This document shows positions 16,605 to 24,700 of a DNA stretch of 64,000 bases, in pieces. Under the pieces are notes generated by a model, which saw only the letters and a program-made list of their open reading frames with translations, searched no databases and was not told the origin of the DNA. This DNA is from Polynucleobacter sp. JS-Mosq-20-D10. GTDB taxonomy: Bacteria > Pseudomonadota > Gammaproteobacteria > Burkholderiales > Burkholderiaceae. The DNA lies in the NCBI RefSeq assembly GCF_018687755.1, contig NZ_CP061305.1, forward strand, positions 62,001 to 126,000. The letters run 5' to 3'. A program made the position numbers and the translations under genes. Each line of letters starts with the position of its first letter. The stretch's first letter is position 1.

Positions 16605-17726
16605 TTAGTGTTTGTCCAGCACGGTGGGGGTTAAGAAGACTAATAGTTCAGTTTTGTCTGCCAATTTGGATTTATGGCGAAATAAATGCCCTATCAATGG
16701 AATATCCCCTAGGAGTGGAACTTTGATCTCGTCATCGCGTTCGGTGGTTTGAAAGATGCCTCCAATAATGGCCGTACCCCCATTTTCAACGGTGACCTCA
16801 GAGCTGAGATTTTTGGTGTCAATTGCATAGCCCTGTTCAGTTTTCATGCCAATGGTGTCTTTATTGATCCCCACTAACATCGAGATCTTTCCATCCGGAT
16901 GAATCTTGGGCAAAACCTCTAGGCGTAAATTAGCTTTGCGAAACTGCAATTTGCTCCCGCTTTGAGAGCTGACTTGGTAGGGTAGTTCAGTTCCCTGCTC
17001 AATCGTGGCTTTAACCTGATCGCCAGTCATGATGCGGGGGTTCGAGAGAATCTTGCCCTGGCCATCAGACTCCAGTGCTGAGAGCTCCATTTGCAAGAGT
17101 CGGGCCGCATTCTTAGAAACTAAGGTGGCAGCCAATGTGGCTGGATTAAAGCCGGCTAAGCCGGTTCCTGCCAGATCAAGGTTTGCGCTAGCGTTTTGGT
17201 CTGGCTGATTTCCAATGCCATTGGCTTGATACCCCAACTTGATGCCCAATTCTCGGGCAAAGCGCTGATCAGCTTCGACGATGCGAGCCTCTATGAGGAT
17301 CTGGCGTGGGCTATTAATATGATCACCCCCAAAAGGTAGGGCAGCATCCTCCCGACGAAATTTTTGAAAGCTTTGAATTTCTGCATGAGGACCAATCCAG
17401 TAAATATCGCCATTACGGACAAGGCGCAATCCTCGGCTAGCAAGTATGGAATGGAGAGCAGTTTGCCAGGGAGTGTCCTTGAGGTCGACCGAGATTTTGC
17501 CTTGAATAGATTCGCTGAGGAGAAAATTGGTATTTCCCATTTTGGCTAAAACCTGCAAAAGTTCAGTTACTTCAATTTGGCTAAATTGAAGGCTAATGCG
17601 ATTATCTTTAAGGGCGCTTGTAGGGCTGGTTTCAGGGAGATTTCCTAGGGCTGAATTAAGTAAAAAAACCAGTATCAAGGGGGGTAAGGTGGCGCGGGAT
17701 TTATGTATGATCTTCAATAGAGTCAC
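16605..17726 (-). CDS. Short PilQ/HofQ-like secretin
   Basis: Secretins form the outer-membrane channel of type IV pili, competence systems and type II secretion. The 373-residue product has an N-terminal membrane or signal helix (about 12-27). An N0/STN domain (about 43-112, ending GDIYWIGP) follows. The secretin core runs from about residue 141 (RQILIEARIVEAD) to the signature VPLLGDIPLIGHLF and the end. PilQ proteins are usually near 700 residues: no AMIN domain is present, and only about 28 residues separate N0 from the core, leaving no room for an N1 domain. Its start overlaps the upstream gene by 4 bases. Confidence 0.85.
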   Translation of the reverse strand: MTLLKIIHKSRATLPPLILVFLLNSALGNLPETSPTSALKDNRISLQFSQIEVTELLQVLAKMGNTNFLLSESIQGKISVDLKDTPWQTALHSILASRGLRLVRNGDIYWIGPHAEIQSFQKFRREDAALPFGGDHINSPRQILIEARIVEADQRFARELGIKLGYQANGIGNQPDQNASANLDLAGTGLAGFNPATLAATLVSKNAARLLQMELSALESDGQGKILSNPRIMTGDQVKATIEQGTELPYQVSSQSGSKLQFRKANLRLEVLPKIHPDGKISMLVGINKDTIGMKTEQGYAIDTKNLSSEVTVENGGTAIIGGIFQTTERDDEIKVPLLGDIPLIGHLFRHKSKLADKTELLVFLTPTVLDKH

Positions 17727-18403
17727 TCTGAGTTGGTGGATTTAAAGGTGATGGATTTACCTTTGGGATGAGTCAAGATAGCCAGCTCTTTTTCGGCTTG
17801 AGTCAGGTGCCATTCCCCTAAAGCCAGATCCCCTTTGCCCACCATCTTCGTAGACTGGCCGGTATGAAAAAAAGCCTGCTCTAAAGCCCCCATACGAGTG
17901 ATACCTAAATACCTCCAGCGACGAAGCTCTGCTTCATACGGGATAGCGGTAGGCTTACTTTGAGTTGCTTGAGTTAGTGGTTTTGTATTAATTGAGTGAA
18001 TACTCACTTCTATTTCATCTATTACTTCATATAAATCTTCTCGCTCAGAATGCCATTCATTTTGAGAGGATTCCAATTCTTCTTTGAGGGCTAATAATTG
18101 GCGTTGAAGCGTATTTATTTCCTGTTCAGACCCAGACTTACTGGATTCAAAGAAAAAAAAGAGGCTAACCCCGCAGAGTAATAAGGTGCTACCAAAGATC
18201 CAAATCGGACTCAAATTAAGCCATTTCACCTCGAATGTTTTAGTCGAAAAAGAGGGCTTTGGAGTCTTCGTTTGGGGTGAAGCATCCATCCTGGGTGGAG
18301 AGGCGGTTTTACGAATTCCGTGGGGATCTGGAATGGCGGGGTCGTCTCCCAGCTCACTCAAAATGTCATCAAAAGACTGGGGGGAAATATGGCGTGGTGG
18401 CAT
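17723..18403 (-). CDS. One-helix membrane protein, possible secretin partner
   Basis: I do not recognise a named family for this 226-residue protein. It has a Pro/Lys-rich cytoplasmic region (1-65), one membrane helix (about 70-87), a charged, probably coiled-coil stretch (about 95-135) and a C-terminal region of about 60 residues. The latter loosely recalls the beta-domain of PilP or GspC (YLGITRMGALEQAFF, then a Gly-Asp turn). Its stop overlaps the secretin start (ATGA), so the two are translated together. By position it replaces pilMNOP. A GspC-like connector role is inference only. Confidence 0.6.
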   Translation of the reverse strand: MPPRHISPQSFDDILSELGDDPAIPDPHGIRKTASPPRMDASPQTKTPKPSFSTKTFEVKWLNLSPIWIFGSTLLLCGVSLFFFFESSKSGSEQEINTLQRQLLALKEELESSQNEWHSEREDLYEVIDEIEVSIHSINTKPLTQATQSKPTAIPYEAELRRWRYLGITRMGALEQAFFHTGQSTKMVGKGDLALGEWHLTQAEKELAILTHPKGKSITFKSTNSE

Positions 18404-18528
18404 GCCATATTGTTCTTCTCAGAGATGGGAAAAGCGATCAGGGAAGGCGGAATTGAGCGTCAGAAAAGTACTAAGCGGGCATTTAAATGAGAGGTTTTGA
18501 CCCTGGAGGGTGAATTACGTAAGCATCC

Positions 18529-18534
18529 TATAAT
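18529..18534 (+). promoter_or_regulatory. Consensus -10 box close to the mrcA start
   Basis: A perfect TATAAT lies 7 bases before the mrcA ATG, so transcription from it would start at or within 1-2 bases of the start codon. The best -35 match, TTGACC at 18497-18502, is 26 bases away, too far for a standard promoter. No Shine-Dalgarno sequence lies between the box and the ATG. Confidence 0.35.
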
Positions 18535-18541
18535 TTGAACT

Positions 18542-20878
18542 ATGGCTCTACCCCCAAAAGACAAGCCGCCATTAAACGGGCGGTTTAAACGACAACCTGA
18601 TAGACGTCCCGGTCAGCCAAGAGGAGAATCATTCTCGCCGAATAAATCCGGAAGCAATCCGCTCATCAAAGCGCTCCTGATTATTAGCATGTTTTTTGCA
18701 GTAGTGCTTACTTTGTTAATGGGATATGCCTTCTTAGTAGCAAAGCCGAATCTCCCGAAGATTTCGGCCTTGATTGATTACAACCCCAAAACACCATTGC
18801 GTATCTATACGGCCGATAAAGTTTTGATAGGTGAGTTTGGGGAGGAGCGCCGTAAGGTAATTCCTTTAAACGAAATCCCAATGAATATGCGTAATGCAGT
18901 TTTAGCCATTGAAGATGATCGCTTTTACTCTCATGGTGGAGTGGATTACGTGGGTATCCTGAGAGCTACGCTCACCAATTTACGCGGCAACCTTTCCCAA
19001 GGTGCGTCAACCATCACAATGCAGGTGGCACGGAACTTTTTCCTTAGCAATGAGAAAACTTTTAGTCGTAAGATTTACGAGGTTCTCTTAGCCTGGGAAA
19101 TTGAGTCCCAATTAAGTAAAGACAAGATTCTTGAGATTTATATGAATCAGATCTTTTTGGGGCAAAGAGCTTATGGATTTTCTAGTGCAGCCCAAATCTA
19201 CTTTGGTAAAGAGCTAAGAGACATTACGATCGCTGAATCAGCGATGTTAGCCGGCTTGCCAAAAGCACCATCGGCATATAACCCGGTGAGCAATTTTCGG
19301 CGCGCCAAAATTCGACAAGAATATATTTTGCAGCGCATGCGTGATTTATCGTATATCACTCCCGAACAATATCAAATCGCAATGGCTGAAGACTTACATA
19401 TCCGTGGTCTTGGCAATGAATTTAGTACTCGCGCAGATTTTCCTGCTGAGATGGTTCGTCAGCTCCTGATTACACAATATGGCGAGGCAATCTATTCGCA
19501 GGGAATAGATGTATACACCACGATCTTGAAGGCGGACCAAGATGCTGCATATAAAGCAGTACGTCGCGGTATTTTTGAGTACGACTTACGTCACGCATAT
19601 CGTGGTCCCGAGGGGTTCATTGATTTGCCAGAAGATATAGTGAAGCGTCAACGTGCAATTGACGAAGCTTTATTGGCTTATCCGCAATTAGATGATTTAC
19701 AGTCCGGCGTTGTTCTCGATATCAAGCCAAAAGAAATGCAGGTCATGATTGCAACTGGGGATACGATCACCATCAAGGGTGAGAGTATGAAGCTTGCCGC
19801 CGCCGCTTTAACTGATAGCACTCAACCAAAAAAACGTTTGCGTCCTGGTGCGATCGTTAGGTTACTTTCGGACGGTGGGGTTTGGAAGTTGGCGCAGTTA
19901 CCTCAAGTTGAAGCTGCCTTTGTTTCAATGAATGCCGAGACGGGCGCGATTCTTTCTTTAGTGGGGGGCTTTGATTTCCGTCGAAATAAATTTAATCACG
20001 TCACTCAGGCTCAACGCCAACCGGGTTCGTCTTTCAAGCCATTTATTTATGCTGCTGCGATCGAGAAAGGTTTTTCTCCAAGTACGATGGTCAATGATGC
20101 CCCGCTATCTATTGGCAGCATGGAAACAGGAAGTCAAGCTTGGGAACCAAAGAACTACGATGGCAAGTATGAAGGTTTAATGCGCTTACGCACTGCTTTA
20201 GCAAAATCAAAAAATTTGGTTTCAGTGCGATTAATACGTGCTATCGGGCCATCTTATGCTCAAGACTATATTCAACGTTTTGGGTTTGAAGCGGAGAAAC
20301 ACCCACCTTATTTGACAATGGCTTTGGGCGCAGGATCTGTTACACCTTTGCAAATGGCGTCTGCATACAGTGTTTTTGCTAATGGGGGCTATCGTGTAGA
20401 TCCCTACTTAATTAATAAGATGACGGACTCAAAAGGCGTGGTACTGTTTGAGGCCAAGCCTACTCATGCGCGCGAAGATGCTCCCCGCGTGTTAGATGCA
20501 AGAACTACTTTTGTGATTGACAGTATGTTGCAAGAAGTTACGAAAACCGGTACTGCAGCCAGTGCGAGAGCGAAATTAGGCCGGAATGATATCGCCGGTA
20601 AAACAGGCACCACCAATGAGTCGCACGATGCTTGGTTTGCGGGATATACCCCGAAGGTAGTTGCAATTGCTTGGATTGGCTTTGATAAACCTGCAAGTTT
20701 GGGTGATCGTGAAACTGGTGGAGGTCTCGCTTTACCAATGTGGATTTCTTATATGAGTACTGCCTTGAGGGATGAGCCGCAACAAGCACGCGAAGTGCCT
20801 GCGGGCGTTACCCAAGTTGATGGCGATTGGTTTATCCCTGAGTTTTCTAATAACGGCGGTGTGCGCGAACTACAGTAG
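18542..20878 (+). CDS. mrcA: Penicillin-binding protein 1A (bifunctional peptidoglycan synthase)
   Basis: PBP1A polymerises and crosslinks peptidoglycan in the periplasm. The 778-residue product has a Pro/Arg-rich cytoplasmic tail and one membrane helix (about 42-65). The glycosyltransferase (GT51) domain carries catalytic EDDRFYSHGG at residue 124 and GASTITMQVARN. The transpeptidase domain has SSFK near residue 495, SKN, and KTGT near residue 686. It is divergent from the secretin operon, the usual neighbour of mrcA (ponA). No Shine-Dalgarno is visible; see the -10 box entry. Confidence 0.96.
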   Translation: MALPPKDKPPLNGRFKRQPDRRPGQPRGESFSPNKSGSNPLIKALLIISMFFAVVLTLLMGYAFLVAKPNLPKISALIDYNPKTPLRIYTADKVLIGEFGEERRKVIPLNEIPMNMRNAVLAIEDDRFYSHGGVDYVGILRATLTNLRGNLSQGASTITMQVARNFFLSNEKTFSRKIYEVLLAWEIESQLSKDKILEIYMNQIFLGQRAYGFSSAAQIYFGKELRDITIAESAMLAGLPKAPSAYNPVSNFRRAKIRQEYILQRMRDLSYITPEQYQIAMAEDLHIRGLGNEFSTRADFPAEMVRQLLITQYGEAIYSQGIDVYTTILKADQDAAYKAVRRGIFEYDLRHAYRGPEGFIDLPEDIVKRQRAIDEALLAYPQLDDLQSGVVLDIKPKEMQVMIATGDTITIKGESMKLAAAALTDSTQPKKRLRPGAIVRLLSDGGVWKLAQLPQVEAAFVSMNAETGAILSLVGGFDFRRNKFNHVTQAQRQPGSSFKPFIYAAAIEKGFSPSTMVNDAPLSIGSMETGSQAWEPKNYDGKYEGLMRLRTALAKSKNLVSVRLIRAIGPSYAQDYIQRFGFEAEKHPPYLTMALGAGSVTPLQMASAYSVFANGGYRVDPYLINKMTDSKGVVLFEAKPTHAREDAPRVLDARTTFVIDSMLQEVTKTGTAASARAKLGRNDIAGKTGTTNESHDAWFAGYTPKVVAIAWIGFDKPASLGDRETGGGLALPMWISYMSTALRDEPQQAREVPAGVTQVDGDWFIPEFSNNGGVRELQ

Positions 20879-20890
20879 TTCGTTTTTGTA

Positions 20891-21595
20891 ATGGCAAGGC
20901 AAGCGCGCACCATCATTCCCGGTCAAGCGATGCATGTCATGGTCCGCGGCAATAATCGAGAAATACTTTTTTTTGATGATGCTGATCGCCGTATATATTT
21001 AGATTGGTTACGAGAGGCAGCAAAACAATTCGGCTGTGCAGTGCATGCATTTGCCTTGATGCCAAATCATGTACATCTCTTAATGACGCCCCAAAATAGC
21101 GATTCGCTTGCAAAAACAATGCAATCTCTAGGCAGGCGTTATGCCCAGTATTTCAATCAACAACAGCAAAGGTCGGGAACGATTTGGGAGGGACGCTATC
21201 GTTCCTCCTTAATAGATCCAGAGTATTTTTTACGCTGCCAACGCTTCATTGAACTCAATCCTGTAAGGTCTGGTTTTGAGTCAAGCCCACAGGCTTCCAC
21301 TTGGACTAGTTTTGCTTCCCACATTGGAGACAATGCAGAGCCTTGGTTAGTTGACCACCAGCACTTTTGGAGCTTGGGTAATACTCCTTTTGAGAGGCAA
21401 ATGACTTGGGCAGCATTTCTGAAAGAGGGTGCTCCTCACTGGGAAGATCGCCAAATTACCGAGGCTCTGGTGAGATCTAAGCCGTGGATAAGTGATATTT
21501 ATGCAAAAAAGCTGTTTAAAGACAATCCTGAGCAGGCATTAATACGGCGCCGTGGGCGACCTAAAAAATTAATTTCAACTAATTCAATAGGTTAG
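20891..21595 (+). CDS. REP-associated tyrosine transposase (Y1, IS200-like family)
   Basis: RAYT proteins are domesticated Y1 transposases that act on REP palindromes and are usually single copy. The 234-residue product shows the HUH motif in NHVHLLM (His59 and His61), a catalytic tyrosine in GRRYAQYF near residue 84, and GTIWEGRYRSS, typical of the group. The C-terminus ends in an AT-hook-like RRRGRPKK. It starts 12 bases after mrcA, so it may be read through from it. Inverted repeats follow it. Confidence 0.9.
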   Translation: MARQARTIIPGQAMHVMVRGNNREILFFDDADRRIYLDWLREAAKQFGCAVHAFALMPNHVHLLMTPQNSDSLAKTMQSLGRRYAQYFNQQQQRSGTIWEGRYRSSLIDPEYFLRCQRFIELNPVRSGFESSPQASTWTSFASHIGDNAEPWLVDHQHFWSLGNTPFERQMTWAAFLKEGAPHWEDRQITEALVRSKPWISDIYAKKLFKDNPEQALIRRRGRPKKLISTNSIG

Positions 21596-21604
21596 GTATT
21601 AATT

Positions 21605-21633
21605 AGGACGATTGTCTCAAGCCTTATCGTCTT
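21605..21633 (+). terminator. Weak hairpin after the transposase gene
   Basis: AGGACGAT at 21605-21612 pairs with ATCGTCTT at 21626-21633, with one G-T pair and a 13-base loop; a T/A-rich run follows. It may be a weak terminator, or part of the repeat structure in this gap. Confidence 0.35.
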
Positions 21634-21640
21634 TATATTA

Positions 21641-21703
21641 TTACTCTGTCCCTTTTATAAAGATTCACTTTAGCTTATCCCTAATTTAAATGGGACAGAG
21701 TTA
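21641..21703. repeat. Inverted repeat pair next to the transposase gene
   Basis: The left arm at 21641-21658 and right arm at 21686-21703 are complementary at 15 of 18 positions, including a perfect core ACTCTGTCCC / GGGACAGAGT at 21643-21652 and 21692-21701. The spacer is 27 bases between arms. The pair lies 45 bases after the RAYT gene and before gltB, the place where such enzymes keep their palindromic substrates. It may be a REP/BIME-like target or a remnant element end. Confidence 0.6.
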
Positions 21704-21788
21704 TTTTATTTCTATTGCTTCAATATGGGTATTCCCCTATATTAGATCCTCCAAAAGTAATCAGACCCTTAGGGCAAGCGGAAATACT

Positions 21789-24700
21789 ATGACTACACAT
21801 ATGAATACAGGCCTTCGTCCAATCGCGCAGGGTCTTTACGATCCACAAAATGAGCATGATGCTTGCGGCGTAGGATTCGTCGCCCACATCAAGGGCAAGA
21901 AGTCACATGAGATCGTTGCTCAAGGATTGCAAATTCTTGAGAACTTAGATCACCGGGGCGCAGTTGGCGCTGATCCGCTAATGGGTGACGGCGCAGGAAT
22001 TTTGATCCAAGTGCCGGATACCTTGTACCGCGAAGAGATGGCAAAGCAAGGTATTGATTTACCGCCATTTGGTGAATACGGCGTTGGTATGATTTTCCTG
22101 CCAAAAGAACAGGCATCGCGTTTAGCTTGTGAACAAGAGCTAGAGCGCACAGTTCGCCTAGAGGGCCAAGTTGTTTTGGGTTGGAGGGATGTTCCTGTTG
22201 ACGTAAAGCTGCCAATGTCTCCAACAGTACAAATGACAGAGCCATTCATACGTCAGATATTTATTGGTCGCGGCCGCGACATCATGACTACCGACGCGCT
22301 TGAGCGTAAGTTATATGTCATCCGCAAGACCGCGAGTCACGCAATTCAGGATTTACATTTAAAACACGGCAAAGAATATTTTGTTGCATCGATGTCTGCT
22401 CGCACCATTGTTTACAAGGGTTTATTGTTAGCAAACCAAGTGGGTGCGTACTACAAAGACTTACAAGACTCACGTACGGTTTCTGCGTTGGCATTAGTGC
22501 ATCAGCGTTTCTCTACAAATACTTTCCCAGCTTGGGAGTTGGCACACCCATATCGCATGATTGCGCACAACGGTGAGATCAATACTGTTAAAGGTAACGT
22601 CAACTGGGTCAATGCACGAGAGGGAGCAATCAGCTCCCCAGTACTTGGTGATGATCTTAAAAAATTATGGCCACTAATCTATCCAGGTCAATCTGATACA
22701 GCCTCTTTTGATAACTGTTTAGAGTTATTAGTCATGTCAGGTTATCCATTGGCACAAGCAATGATGATGATGATTCCAGAAGCATGGGAACAGCACGCAT
22801 TGATGGATGAAAACCGTCGCGCATTCTATGAGTACCACGCCGCAATGATGGAGCCATGGGATGGCCCAGCAGCTATGGCCTTTACAGATGGCCGCCAGAT
22901 TGGCGCTACCTTAGACCGCAATGGTTTACGTCCAGCGCGTTATTACGTAACAGATGATGACTTAGTCATCATGGGCTCTGAGGCTGGTGTTCTGCCAATT
23001 CCAGAAAGTAAGATCGTTCAAAAATGGCGCTTGCAACCGGGCAAGATGTTCATGATTGATATGGAGCAGGGCCGCATTATTGATGACGTGGAATTGAAAG
23101 ATGCCGTCTCTAAAGCCAAGCCATACAAGAGTTGGATCGATGCCGTGCGTGTGAAGCTTGATGAAGTCGATGCCAGCAAGGCAGATTTAGTGGATGAAAA
23201 AAATACTATTCGACCAGCTGCAAAGCTATTAGATCGCCAACAAGCTTTTGGTTATACCCAAGAGGACATCAAGTACCTCATGGCACCGATGGCTATGAAT
23301 GGCGAAGAGGCAATTGGATCAATGGGTAACGATAGCCCATTAGCCGTGCTCTCCAATAAGAATAAGCCACTTTATAACTATTTCAAGCAATTGTTTGCGC
23401 AAGTGACTAATCCGCCGATTGACTCTATTCGTGAAAACATGGTGATGTCTTTAGTGTCCTTTATTGGGCCTAAGCCGAATTTGTTGGACACCAACAATAT
23501 CAACCCGCCAATGCGTTTGGAAGTAAATCAACCGATCTTAGATTTCAACGATATGGCTAAGATCCGTCATATCGGCCACTATACCAACGGTAAGTTCCGT
23601 TCATATGAGTTAGATATTTGTTATCCAGCATCCTGGGGCAAGGATGGCATTGAGGCTCGCTTAGCATCCTTGTGTGCGGAAGCTGCCGATGCCGTACGCT
23701 CTGGTTACAACATCTTGATCGTGAGCGATCGCCAGGTTGATGAGCAGCATGTGGCTATTCCAGCATTGTTGGCAACTTCAGCAATTCATCAACATTTGGT
23801 TGAAAAAGGTTTGCGTACTAGCGTTGGCCTCGTAGTTGAAACCGGTAGCGCGCGTGAGACACATCATTTCGCACTCTTAGCTGGTTATGGTGCTGAAGCA
23901 GTTCATCCGTACCTGGCAATGGAAACTTTGGCGGAGATGGCCAAAGGTTTATCGGGCGATTTGTCAGCAGAAAAAGCGGTCAAGAATTTTGTGAAAGCGG
24001 TTGGTAAGGGCTTGCAAAAAGTCATGTCCAAAATGGGTATCTCTACTTACATGTCTTACACCGGTTCCCAGATTTTTGAAGCGATTGGTTTAAATAAGGA
24101 TGTGATTGATCATTACTTTAAAGGTACTCCATCCAACGTGGGTGGTATCGGTGTATTTGAAGTAGCTGAAGAAGCTTTGCGTATGCACCAGTCTGCATTC
24201 AGTAATGATCCTGTTTTGACCAACATGCTCGAAGCTGGTGGTGAATACGCCTTCCGCATTCGTGGTGAGGACCATATGTGGACTCCGGATACGATTGCGA
24301 AGTTGCAGCACTCTACCCGTGCTGGTATCGATAAGGGCTATCAAACTTATAAAGAGTATGCCAATCTGATTAATGACCAAACTAAGCGTCAGATGACCTT
24401 GCGTGGTTTGTTTGAGTTCAAGATTGATCCAGTTAAAGCGATTCCATTGGACGAAGTAGAGCCTGCAAAAGAAATCGTCAAACGTTTTGCAACGGGTGCG
24501 ATGTCTTTAGGATCGATCTCTACCGAAGCGCATGCTACTTTGGCAATTGCGATGAACCGGATTGGCGGTAAGTCCAATACGGGTGAGGGCGGCGAAGATC
24601 CAAACCGTTATGTGAATGAACTCAAAGGCATTCCAATCAAGAAGGGTGAAACCCTAGCAAGTATTTTGGGTGACGATGTTGTTGAAGCAAACATTCCTTT

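Noticed and set aside
18497..18534. TTGACC and TATAAT as a normal promoter pair for mrcA.
   Set aside because: The spacer is 26 bases, well outside the 15-19 base range for sigma70.
21889..22249. Overlapping antisense frames of about 100-118 codons inside gltB.
   Set aside because: gltB is a clear full-length gene here; long antisense frames are by-products of its codon use and have no recognisable domain.
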